Shown: in pieces, positions 9,397-16,819 of the stretch | How the letters are laid out: every line of letters starts with the position of its first letter | Numbering within the stretch: the first letter of the stretch is position 1 | Assembly: GCA_046074525.1 (NCBI GenBank) | Contig: JBJTOK010000062.1 | Coordinates: 1 to 64,000, forward strand | Direction: 5' to 3' | Length of the DNA: 64,000 nt | Source: JAHEZL01 sp046074525 | GTDB taxonomy: Bacteria > Bacteroidota > Bacteroidia > Flavobacteriales_C > GCA-002722245 | Made by a program: the position numbers and the translations under genes | The notes under the pieces: generated by a model | The model's database searches: none | Told to the model about the DNA's origin: nothing | Seen by the model: the letters and a program-made list of their open reading frames with translations, nothing else

Positions 9397-10964
9397 TAAG
9401 CTTCTGGAGCCGACTCCAGGTCTTTCATTAATTTGAGAAGAGTGATTAAAATATTTTCGTTTTTGTTCACGGCATTGAGTTCGAGTTCACCATGAACCGT
9501 AGAACCTTTCAGCGGCTGCACCATAACTTTGAGTCCTTCAATACTGGCTTCTACTTTTTTAGCTGTGTTCTCTGCACTTACGCTCCATTCACTCAAAGGC
9601 AGTTTCTTCGTAACATCTTTCGTATGGATAAACAATCCTGAGGAAAGATCATTGAGGATGGTGTTAGCCGCCACCGATTTGCCATTAACAACATTCGCCA
9701 TCGCCGCTGAATCGGAGACATAATACATGTACTTACCCTTGAAGAAAAGATGGCCTTTTCCCGGACCAAAGGAATACACTCCTTGTTTATTGATGGCTGC
9801 AAAATTATACAGCTTCCTGTTCACGAATTGTTTGGCCATGATGGTATCCGCCAGCGAAAGCCCCACAACCATTGAAGGATAATAAGTCGGCGCCATTTCC
9901 GTAACAATTTCATATTCACCCGACTCTTCATTCATATCAGGAATTTCTCTTTCCTCCATTCGAATCTGAACACCATCAAAAGAAACAAAAACATCGCCGT
10001 CAAACATAGTCGCCACATCCTCGGTATTTAAACCCGACGGAGCGATATACATATCCAGCATATCTTTAAATCCAGAACTTCCCAAAAACGCAGCAATTGC
10101 TTTCATATTGGCAGTAAAGGCAACGGTAAGCATTGCTTTATCTACATCAGCGGCCATTGACAAATCTTTCAGCTTACTGTCGTTCTTGTACACTTTAAGC
10201 ATTTCGCTCTTTTCATCCAGATGCTGGTCGGCAGCAATCGCCAGTTTTCCATTTTTAAAATTGATGGTGGCCGTATATTCCGATTTATCAGCATCAGGAG
10301 CACTAGCAGGAACAGGCTTTACAACCGCACTTAAAGGAGGATAAACAGTAAACCCTTGAGCCGGCATTAGCAAATTTACAACATCTCCACTGGCCCAAAG
10401 CGCAATATGATCTTCACTTGTAAGTAGCGCTTTGCCTTTGAACTCTGTTGCTAACAAAGTTCCTTTTTGTCCGTCAATCAATGCATTCACATAAGTCGCC
10501 GACTGAGCAACATCCTTTTGTCCGCTTACAAAAAAAGCGGTTTCGTCATTCCACAGCAATTGATCCTTCCCCAGTCTTACTGCCTGGTAATCACCTTCTG
10601 TTAAAACGGTGTCTCCCCTTGAGCGCAAAAACTCGGCAAAAGCATCGGCATCACTTAATGGAACCATAGCAACAACAGCAGGCTCTGCACCTGTAGAATC
10701 AATAAACACATAAGATCTTTCCATGAACTCCACCCCCGTTTTACCCGGATCTTCGAGTAATTGCTTCATCACGCCCTTTGCATTTTTCAGCTTGAATAAA
10801 TCACCGCCAAACAAAATATCCCATTTGATTTCATCCACGATGGCTTTCATGTTGACAGTCAGCACAGCCTTCGCCGATTTAGGAATATAGTTCCCTCTTT
10901 CAGGCGCACCACTGCACGCAAAAAGTAATACAGAAAGGGAAAGGGCAAACAACACTTTTCTCAT
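9396..10964 (-). CDS. DUF4836-family lipoprotein
   Basis: A 522-residue protein with a lipoprotein signal (MRKVLFALSLSVLLFAC, modified cysteine at residue 17). It resembles the Bacteroidota DUF4836 family, whose N-terminus typically reads NYIPKSAKAVLTVNMKAI as here. Function is unknown. Two halves of similar feel suggest a duplicated fold, with strands separated by acidic loops. It heads an operon with an FtsX-type ABC transporter, sharing a base with the ATPase start. This coupling suggests a periplasmic or outer-membrane partner or client of the transporter (inference). Confidence 0.7.
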   Translation of the reverse strand: MRKVLFALSLSVLLFACSGAPERGNYIPKSAKAVLTVNMKAIVDEIKWDILFGGDLFKLKNAKGVMKQLLEDPGKTGVEFMERSYVFIDSTGAEPAVVAMVPLSDADAFAEFLRSRGDTVLTEGDYQAVRLGKDQLLWNDETAFFVSGQKDVAQSATYVNALIDGQKGTLLATEFKGKALLTSEDHIALWASGDVVNLLMPAQGFTVYPPLSAVVKPVPASAPDADKSEYTATINFKNGKLAIAADQHLDEKSEMLKVYKNDSKLKDLSMAADVDKAMLTVAFTANMKAIAAFLGSSGFKDMLDMYIAPSGLNTEDVATMFDGDVFVSFDGVQIRMEEREIPDMNEESGEYEIVTEMAPTYYPSMVVGLSLADTIMAKQFVNRKLYNFAAINKQGVYSFGPGKGHLFFKGKYMYYVSDSAAMANVVNGKSVAANTILNDLSSGLFIHTKDVTKKLPLSEWSVSAENTAKKVEASIEGLKVMVQPLKGSTVHGELELNAVNKNENILITLLKLMKDLESAPEA

Positions 10965-11010
10965 ATTCTTAAAATTTGATTAGTTATTGTAAAAATAATA
11001 AAAGAGCCTT

Positions 11011-11916
11011 TTAAAACAATCTTAAAAACTTACGTGGAACAGGCGTTTTAAACACCATTTCCTTTCCTGTAACCGGATGCGTAAACGTGAGTATCCACGC
11101 ATGCAATCCTAGTCGGCCTATAGGATCAAACTTTGCACCATATTTCTTATCCCCAGTCACAGGATGCTTGATGTCCTTCATGTGCACACGCACCTGATTT
11201 TTTCGTCCGGTTTCCAGATTTACCTTCAGCAAAGAACAGTCCTTACTGCGTTTGATCACTTCGTAATGAGTGATAGACAAAACACCATGGGCGGGGTTCT
11301 GACTCGAATGCACGATCAATGCTGAAGTTTCTTTCAGGTAAGATTGAATGGTGTCCTTCTCTTTAACAACAGAACCTTCCACCACAGCAAGATAAGCCCT
11401 CTCCTTCACGGCATCGTTCCAGTTTTCCTGCAGTAGTTTTTGTGTTTTCATGTTCTTGGCGTACACCATCAGTCCGGATGTATCCTTATCTAAACGATGC
11501 ACCACGAATATTTTATTGTCGGCATTTTGCATTTTAACATGCGTACTCAGCATACTGTAAGCAGTATCTCTTTTCTCCTTGTCGGTAGCCACCGATAAAG
11601 TCCCGGAGTGTTTATCAATTACAATCAAATCATCATCTTCAAAAACAATGGATATGCCTCGATAAGCTTTAGCTTCGGGCACTTTGCTCCAGCGCACTTC
11701 CACTGTTTGTCCGGGTTCCAGAGGAAAATTAAACTGACTCTCTGCCTTACCGCCCACAGTAATGTGACGATCGCGCAGAAGGGTTTTAATGTTGTTCCTG
11801 TTTTTATCCGGCAAACTGGCGATGAGGAATTTCATCAGTTCAGTTTTTTCCGTCACTTTTAAAACCTTGTTCGGTTTATTGGGCTGTCTTTTCGGTATAT
11901 CTTTTCCTTTTCTCAT
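11011..11916 (-). CDS. RluA/RluD-family RNA pseudouridine synthase
   Basis: A 301-residue enzyme converting uridines in rRNA or tRNA to pseudouridine. Residues about 20-75 form an S4-like RNA-binding domain. The catalytic motif HRLDKDTSG lies at 140-148 with Asp143 as nucleophile, and the C-terminal block ETGRKNQVRVHM is also typical. The target site cannot be decided between RluA, C and D types. An upstream in-frame TTG at 11925 overlaps the ABC exporter stop, but the ATG at 11916, 5 bp after that stop, is the better start. It is co-transcribed with the exporter. Confidence 0.85.
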   Translation of the reverse strand: MRKGKDIPKRQPNKPNKVLKVTEKTELMKFLIASLPDKNRNNIKTLLRDRHITVGGKAESQFNFPLEPGQTVEVRWSKVPEAKAYRGISIVFEDDDLIVIDKHSGTLSVATDKEKRDTAYSMLSTHVKMQNADNKIFVVHRLDKDTSGLMVYAKNMKTQKLLQENWNDAVKERAYLAVVEGSVVKEKDTIQSYLKETSALIVHSSQNPAHGVLSITHYEVIKRSKDCSLLKVNLETGRKNQVRVHMKDIKHPVTGDKKYGAKFDPIGRLGLHAWILTFTHPVTGKEMVFKTPVPRKFLRLF

Positions 11917-11921
11917 AAAAA

Positions 11922-13679
11922 TCAATTTAACACATCGGCAAACTGGTAATCGTGCAAACGCTTGTAATATCCGGTTTTGCCGAGCAGTTCCTGATGTGAA
12001 CCAGATTCTACAATTTCCCCTTTATCGAGAACAATGATTTTATCACAGCTCTGGATGGTGGACAAACGATGGGCAATAATAATGGAAGTTCTTCCTTCTG
12101 TAAGTTTTCCGATGGCTTTCTGAATCAGTAACTCCGATTCGGTATCTACTGAAGAAGTCGCTTCGTCCAGAACGAGAATTTTAGGATTGTAAACATAAGC
12201 TCTCAGGAAGGCCAGCAACTGACGCTGTCCTACCGAGAGCATTGCACCGCGCTCCCTAACCCTGTAATCATAAGCTCCCGGCAAACGCTGGATAAAAGCA
12301 TCAATGCCTATCATCTTTGCTGCATTTTCCACCTGCTCATGGGTGATGGAAGGATTGCCCAGGGAAATATTTCCGTAAATGGAATCATCGAACAAAAACA
12401 CATCCTGCAGCACTACTGCCACATTTTTGCGCAGCAGCGACAACTGCAGATCATTGATATTCATACCATCGATCAGCACTTCACCGCTTTCTATTTCATA
12501 AAAGCGGCTGAGCACGTTGATGATAGAAGACTTCCCCGCACCGGTAGCCCCAACAAGAGCAATGCTTTGCCCTTTGTTCACTTTAAAGCTAATGCCTTTC
12601 AATACCGGATGATCGGGAACATAGGAAAAATGCACCTCCTTAAACTCAATGCTTCCCTCAAAGTTCATTTCATTTACTTTGCCATTGTTAGCAATATGTT
12701 CTTCCGTATCCAGAATCTTGAAAACCCTTTCGCTGGCCACCATACCCATCTGCAAAGTATTAAAGCGATCGGCCAATTGGCGTATAGGTCGGTAAATCAT
12801 GTAAGTATAAAGGATAAAAGCCTCCATAGGAACATTCAAACTATTGGTATCCACGACTTCCTTTACACCATACCAAATGATGAGCGACAAGGAGCAGGCC
12901 GATAAAACCTCCACCAAGGGAAAAAAGATGGAGTTGGCCCAAATGGTTTTGATCCATCCCGACATGTGGGCGTGGTTCACTTCCTTGAATTTTTTCATTT
13001 CCACTTTCTCGCGGTTGAACATCTGGATAACAGCCATTCCCGTTACGTGTTCCTGGATAAAAGTATTGATGCGCGCCACTTCTCCTCGAACTTCCTGGAA
13101 AGCGACCTTAATTGAATTCTTGAAAATATTGGTGGCCCACAAGAGCAGTGGAATGGGAATGAGTGTTATCAGAGCAAGTCCGGGATCCATCACCAGCATA
13201 AACACCAGCACCACGATCAGCTGGATAATATCACTTACTATGAGTAAAATCCCATCAGAAAAAATATCAGAGATGTTCTGTATATCCGAAGTAACCCTTG
13301 TTACCAGAGAGCCCACCGGTGTATGATCGAAATACTTTGTTTTAAAGCTCAGCATCTTTGCGAACAGTTCTTTACGAATATCGAGGATCACGTGCTGACC
13401 GAGCCAGCTGGTGTAATACGACTGGAAAAACTGGAAAATGGTATGCAATAAAATCACCAGGATAGTATACAACATTAACATCTGCAATCCGCTGGCATCA
13501 CGAACTTTCACATAATCATCCAGCGCTTCTTGAATCAGGATAATGCGCAAAGGCCCCAGAAAAGCCAAAGCAATGGTGACAAAAGCCGTGAAAATAAAAA
13601 CTTTGCGGTAGGGCCGCACATAGCGCAGCACCCGCTTCAACAACCTTAAATCAAAAGCCTTTCCTGTAACTGTAGACAT
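11922..13679 (-). CDS. MsbA-like ABC exporter (fused membrane and ATPase domains)
   Basis: A 585-residue half-transporter predicted to act as a homodimer in the inner membrane. Residues about 1-320 hold six transmembrane helices of the type I exporter fold. The ATPase domain follows with Walker A GATGAGKSS, signature MLSVGQRQ, Walker B ILVLDEATSSVD and the switch histidine in IIAHRLST. Family members flip lipid A or export lipids and drugs; the substrate here is not deducible. A perfect -7 promoter box lies four bases before the ATG. Confidence 0.85.
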   Translation of the reverse strand: MSTVTGKAFDLRLLKRVLRYVRPYRKVFIFTAFVTIALAFLGPLRIILIQEALDDYVKVRDASGLQMLMLYTILVILLHTIFQFFQSYYTSWLGQHVILDIRKELFAKMLSFKTKYFDHTPVGSLVTRVTSDIQNISDIFSDGILLIVSDIIQLIVVLVFMLVMDPGLALITLIPIPLLLWATNIFKNSIKVAFQEVRGEVARINTFIQEHVTGMAVIQMFNREKVEMKKFKEVNHAHMSGWIKTIWANSIFFPLVEVLSACSLSLIIWYGVKEVVDTNSLNVPMEAFILYTYMIYRPIRQLADRFNTLQMGMVASERVFKILDTEEHIANNGKVNEMNFEGSIEFKEVHFSYVPDHPVLKGISFKVNKGQSIALVGATGAGKSSIINVLSRFYEIESGEVLIDGMNINDLQLSLLRKNVAVVLQDVFLFDDSIYGNISLGNPSITHEQVENAAKMIGIDAFIQRLPGAYDYRVRERGAMLSVGQRQLLAFLRAYVYNPKILVLDEATSSVDTESELLIQKAIGKLTEGRTSIIIAHRLSTIQSCDKIIVLDKGEIVESGSHQELLGKTGYYKRLHDYQFADVLN

Positions 13680-13683
13680 TCGG

Positions 13684-13691
13684 CAAAAATA
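13684..13691 (-). promoter_or_regulatory. -7 promoter box of the ABC exporter
   Basis: TATTTTTG on the minus strand matches the Bacteroidota -7 element TAnnTTTG exactly and is separated from the ATG by only four bases, so transcription should start at or within a few bases of the start codon. No TTTG/TTG element is seen at the usual -33 position. Confidence 0.5.
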
Positions 13692-13750
13692 GAGAAATAA
13701 TATGGATGTTTTTGGGGTTTTAATGAACCTCCCCCGCAGCTATTTTCAGG

Positions 13751-13890
13751 GCGTGGTTTTCCCTCTTGGAGAAGAGGGGTGTGATAGCCTTTTGCGGGAA
13801 GGAGGGAGATGGAAACAGCATAGGTATCCATCTCCCTCCTCTCCCTCTTTCCAACGCGCCCCTCTTCTCCAAGAGGGAAATCCACTCTCT
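13751..13890. repeat. Dispersed palindromic element, copy 1
   Basis: About 140 bp bounded by inverted arms (ccctcttggagaagaggg on the left, ccctcttctccaagaggg on the right). An inner inverted pair (gggagatgg / ccatctccc) lies around 13804-13834. A second copy with the same arms and core lies at 45396-45534. The whole element can fold into one long hairpin. It sits in the divergent region between the ABC exporter and mnmA and is open in several frames, which creates a spurious 57-codon extension of mnmA. No transposase is encoded, so this is a REPIN- or MITE-like passenger. Confidence 0.8.
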
Positions 13891-13924
13891 GACAATTACT
13901 CTTAAAGGGTTCATTTTTTCATCT

Positions 13925-13932
13925 TATCTTTG
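13925..13932 (+). promoter_or_regulatory. -7 promoter box of mnmA
   Basis: TATCTTTG matches TAnnTTTG exactly and ends four bases before the mnmA ATG, implying a nearly leaderless mRNA and supporting the ATG at 13937 as the true start. No clear -33 element is present. Confidence 0.55.
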
Positions 13933-13936
13933 CACC

Positions 13937-15106
13937 ATGGCGCGCATTGTCGTAGGTATGTCGGGAGGTGTTGACTCCAGTGTTGCTGCGTATCTCCTGA
14001 AAGCTCAGGGACACGAGGTGATCGGTATGTTCATGAAAAACTGGCACGACGAGTCGGTAACCATCAGCAACGATTGTCCCTGGCTGGAAGACAGCACCGA
14101 TGCGCTGCTGGTAGCCAACAAACTAGGCATCCCCTTCCACACCATTGACTTCAGCAAGGAATATTTTGAGCGCATTGTAGATTATATGTTTGCCGAATAC
14201 CAGGCCGGACGAACACCCAATCCTGATGTACTCTGCAACCGCGAAATCAAATTCGATGTCTTCCTCAAAAAAGCCATGGAACTCAACGCCGATTATGTTG
14301 CCACTGGCCACTACTGCCAGCGCGAAGAATACACCGTTGACGGCGTTCCACACTACCGCCTCCTCGCTGGTGCCGATCCGAACAAAGACCAAAGTTATTT
14401 CCTTTGCCAGATCAGCGAAGAGCAGCTATCGAAAGCCCTCTTCCCTATCGGCCACCTTTTAAAACCCGAAGTGCGCAAAATCGCTGAGGAGCAAAACCTC
14501 ATCACTGCCAATAAAAAAGATTCACAGGGTTTGTGCTTTGTAGGCAAGGTGAAACTCCCTGAATTCCTGCAACAGAAACTCAAGCCTAAAAAAGGCAAGG
14601 CAGTGGAAATCCCTGCTGATTTAGCTCAATATGCAGCAACACGTACTTCCATTGACGAGATTTCCGCTCCATATATATATAATGAAAAAGAGGGAGTGGA
14701 ACGAGGCAACCACGAAGGCGCACACTTTTTCACTATTGGTCAGCGCAAAGGCATTGGCATCGGTGGCAGTCCGCTTCCGCTTTTCTGCATCAAAACCGAT
14801 GTAGAGAAAAACATTGTTTATCTCGGCCAGGGAGAAAACCATCCTGGCTTGTATCGCAAAGGATTAAAAATTCGCAACGAGGACATCCACTGGATTTCTG
14901 CAACCGACACCATGAAAAACGGCGAGCAGCGTGTATACCAAACCCGCATCCGTTACCGCCAGGAACTCTCTCCTGCTACTTTACACAAAACAGAAAACGG
15001 ACTCTTTCTCATTTTTGACGAACCACAAAAAGCCATTGCTGCAGGACAGTTCGCCGCATGGTATCAGGAAAACATACTGGTAGGCTCAGGTATTATTTCC
15101 GAATAA
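13937..15106 (+). CDS. mnmA: tRNA-specific 2-thiouridylase MnmA
   Basis: A 389-residue enzyme that thiolates U34 of tRNA-Lys, -Glu and -Gln at the wobble base, taking sulfur from a relay or IscS. The PP-loop SGGVDSS is at residues 9-15. Catalytic cysteine 100 lies in NPDVLCNREIKF, and the second, disulfide-forming cysteine 200 in DSQGLCFVG. Length matches the family. A longer open frame begins at 13766, but its extra 57 codons lie in a repeat element and would destroy the conserved MARIVVGMSGG N-terminus. A -7 box four bases upstream also supports this start. Confidence 0.95.
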   Translation: MARIVVGMSGGVDSSVAAYLLKAQGHEVIGMFMKNWHDESVTISNDCPWLEDSTDALLVANKLGIPFHTIDFSKEYFERIVDYMFAEYQAGRTPNPDVLCNREIKFDVFLKKAMELNADYVATGHYCQREEYTVDGVPHYRLLAGADPNKDQSYFLCQISEEQLSKALFPIGHLLKPEVRKIAEEQNLITANKKDSQGLCFVGKVKLPEFLQQKLKPKKGKAVEIPADLAQYAATRTSIDEISAPYIYNEKEGVERGNHEGAHFFTIGQRKGIGIGGSPLPLFCIKTDVEKNIVYLGQGENHPGLYRKGLKIRNEDIHWISATDTMKNGEQRVYQTRIRYRQELSPATLHKTENGLFLIFDEPQKAIAAGQFAAWYQENILVGSGIISE

Positions 15107-15116
15107 TTTTCTCTTC

Positions 15117-15142
15117 TAGAGACGCAAAATCGTGCGTCTCTA
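15117..15142. repeat. Short palindrome (TAGAGACGCA type)
   Basis: A perfect 10-bp inverted repeat, TAGAGACGCA / TGCGTCTCTA, with a 6-base loop, lies 11 bp after the mnmA stop. Palindromes of this GAGACGCA kind recur in Bacteroidota genomes as far as I recall. No T-run follows, so it is not a standard terminator on the plus strand, although it could block read-through or protect the 3' end of mnmA mRNA. Confidence 0.6.
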
Positions 15143-15169
15143 CAAATACAGAATCCTTATTATTGCAAC

Positions 15170-15757
15170 ATGAAATTAACCCCGGAATGGTACCAGCGAC
15201 AAGATGTGGTGCAGCTCAGCAAGGAACTACTGGGAAAAGTGCTGTGCACCAACATCAGCGGGGAATATACCTCGGGCATTATTGTTGAAACAGAAGCTTA
15301 TGCAGGTGTTAGCGATAAAGCTTCTCATGCCTATGGCGGCAGACGAACCAAGCGCACCGAAGTGATGTATGCCCAAGGTGGCGTGGCCTACGTGTATTTG
15401 TGTTATGGCATTCATAACCTATTCAATATCATTACCAACGAAAAAGATGTTCCGCACGCTGTATTGATTCGTGGTATTGAACCGCTGGAGGGAAAAGAGA
15501 TTATAGTACAGCGGCGCAAGGTAAAAACGATGAAAAACATCGGTATCGGTCCGGGCAAAGTGAGTCAGGCCCTCGGCATTGATATGCTTCACAATCAAAT
15601 GGATTTACAAAGCCAGGAGCTATGGGTGGAAGACCGCGGAATCAAAATCCCTGAGAGAGCAATTTTATCCGGACCCCGCATTGGTATTGATTATGCCGGA
15701 GAAGATGCTAAACTGCCCTATCGCTTTTGGGTGAAAAACATTGCTGACTTTTTGTAA
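15170..15757 (+). CDS. mpg: 3-methyladenine DNA glycosylase (AAG/MPG family)
   Basis: A 195-residue base-excision repair enzyme that removes alkylated and deaminated purines. The family core is visible: LLGKVLCTN, GIIVETEAY with the catalytic glutamate, DKASHAYGGRRTKRTEVMY, and VYLCYGIHNLFNI with the DNA-intercalating tyrosine region. The C-terminus has SGPRIGIDYAGEDAKLPYRFW. A near-consensus -7 box (TATTATTG) ends four bases before the ATG. The histidine-operon promoter overlaps its stop codon. Confidence 0.9.
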   Translation: MKLTPEWYQRQDVVQLSKELLGKVLCTNISGEYTSGIIVETEAYAGVSDKASHAYGGRRTKRTEVMYAQGGVAYVYLCYGIHNLFNIITNEKDVPHAVLIRGIEPLEGKEIIVQRRKVKTMKNIGIGPGKVSQALGIDMLHNQMDLQSQELWVEDRGIKIPERAILSGPRIGIDYAGEDAKLPYRFWVKNIADFL

Positions 15758-15781
15758 AACAAATTTTATCCCTTAGATTTG
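15751..15781 (+). promoter_or_regulatory. Promoter of the histidine operon
   Basis: TTTG (15751-15754), 19 bp, then TAGATTTG (15774-15781): an exact match to the Bacteroidota sigma-A consensus (TTTG, 19-21 bp, TAnnTTTG). It overlaps the last codons of the glycosylase gene. Transcription would start near 15787, about 12 bases before the leader peptide ATG. Confidence 0.75.
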
Positions 15782-15798
15782 TCGCAAATCAATTAAAA

Positions 15799-15846
15799 AT
15801 GAATTTTTCTTTACATCATCACCACGAAAACAACTCTTGCCAATAG
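15799..15846 (+). CDS. hisL: Histidine operon leader peptide
   Basis: A 15-residue reading frame, MNFSLHHHHENNSCQ, with four consecutive histidine codons (cat cat cac cac) at codons 6-9 and a TAG stop. It begins about 12 bases after the predicted transcription start and lies directly before a terminator and hisG. This is the hallmark of ribosome-mediated attenuation: slow translation of the His run when charged tRNA-His is scarce would favour an antiterminator. Too short for routine gene calling. There is no Shine-Dalgarno sequence, as usual in this phylum. Confidence 0.88.
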   Translation: MNFSLHHHHENNSCQ

Positions 15847-15860
15847 GTGAGCCGGTGATG
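15817..15860 (+). promoter_or_regulatory. his attenuator: His-codon arm paired with segment 2 (1:2 stem)
   Basis: CATCACC within the histidine codons (15817-15823) is exactly complementary to GGTGATG (15854-15860). This is the expected pause or 1:2 structure, sequestering segment 2 when the leader is not being translated and so permitting the downstream terminator to form. Confidence 0.7.
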
Positions 15861-15896
15861 CTGTATTAACAATATAAAAGCTAAAGCCCGCCTATT
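15842..15896 (+). promoter_or_regulatory. his antiterminator (2:3 stem)
   Basis: AATAGGTGAGC (15842-15852) pairs with GCCCGCCTATT (15886-15896) in ten of eleven positions, counting one G-U pair. The second strand includes the whole left arm of the terminator, so the two structures exclude each other. The leader stop codon (15844-15846) lies inside the first strand, so a ribosome reaching it would block this pairing. A ribosome stalled on the His codons would leave it free. Confidence 0.75.
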
Positions 15897-15911
15897 CCAG
15901 GCGGGTTTTTT
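15887..15911 (+). terminator. his operon attenuator terminator (3:4 stem)
   Basis: CCCGCCT / AGGCGGG (15887-15893 and 15899-15905) closes a 5-base loop and is followed by six T residues (15906-15911). Flanking AAAAGC and GCTTTT extend the stem. It ends 50 bp before hisG and after the leader peptide, so it is placed to stop transcription of the operon when histidine is plentiful. Confidence 0.9.
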
Positions 15912-15961
15912 GCTTTTACAACATTGATCTTTGCACTTTAAACTTTGAACTCATAAAATAA

Positions 15962-16819
15962 ATGGAAACTTTAAAAATAGCAGTACAAAAATCAGGACGC
16001 TTACTCGATGACTCTATCCAGTTGCTAAAGGAATGTGGCATTCGTATCGACAATGGCAAAGACCAGCTGATGGCCAATGCCAGCAACTTTCCGCTACAGG
16101 TGCTTTATCTCCGCAACTCCGATATTCCGCAATATGTAGCCGATGGTGTTGCCGATATCGCCATTATCGGCGAAAACACGCTGATTGAAAAAGAAGAAGA
16201 CCTGCAAATCGTTCGCAAGCTCGGCTTCTCCAAATGCAAGCTGTCGCTCGCTATTCCTAAGGAAGTTGAATACACCGGCTTATCCTTCTTCAACAACAAA
16301 CGCATCGCTACCTCCTACCCTAATACCCTCAAAGGATTTTTAAAAGAAAAAGGCCTGAAAGCCGATATCCACGTGATTTCGGGATCGGTGGAAATTGCGC
16401 CGAATATCGGATTAGCGGATTCCATTTGCGACTTGGTGAGCAGCGGAAGTACGCTCTTTAAAAATGGACTGAAGGAAGTGGAAGTCATGCTGAAAAGCGA
16501 AGCAGTGATTGCTGCCAACAAAAACCTTAATCCTGAGAAAAAAGCCATTCTGGAAAAACTGGTTTTCCGTATTAATGCCGTGCTCACAGCCAAAAACAAT
16601 AAATACGTTTTGCTCAACGCACCGAACGATAAAATTGAAGACATCATCAAAATTTTACCAGGCATGAAGAGTCCGACGGTTATGCCACTCGCTACTTCCG
16701 GCTGGAGTTCTGTCCATACAGTAATTGAGGAAAATGATTTCTGGAACATCATCGATCAGCTCAAAGCCACCGGCGCACAAGGAATTTTAATTGTACCTAT
16801 TGAAAAAATGGTGATTTAA
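15962..16819 (+). CDS. hisG: ATP phosphoribosyltransferase, long form
   Basis: A 285-residue enzyme catalysing the first step of histidine synthesis, joining ATP and PRPP. It is the long (HisG_L) form. The catalytic bilobal domain spans about 1-210 (MANASNFPLQVLYLR, ADIAIIGENT, ISGSVEIAPNIGLADSICDL as the PRPP site). An ACT-like C-terminal domain (about 215-285) senses histidine for feedback inhibition. No HisZ is needed for this form. Its stop shares a base with the hisD start (TAATG). Confidence 0.95.
   Translation: METLKIAVQKSGRLLDDSIQLLKECGIRIDNGKDQLMANASNFPLQVLYLRNSDIPQYVADGVADIAIIGENTLIEKEEDLQIVRKLGFSKCKLSLAIPKEVEYTGLSFFNNKRIATSYPNTLKGFLKEKGLKADIHVISGSVEIAPNIGLADSICDLVSSGSTLFKNGLKEVEVMLKSEAVIAANKNLNPEKKAILEKLVFRINAVLTAKNNKYVLLNAPNDKIEDIIKILPGMKSPTVMPLATSGWSSVHTVIEENDFWNIIDQLKATGAQGILIVPIEKMVI

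Noticed and set aside
13766..13936. A 57-codon N-terminal extension of mnmA.
   Set aside because: It is translated repeat sequence, lies upstream of the -7 promoter box, and would bury the conserved MARIVVGMSGG start.
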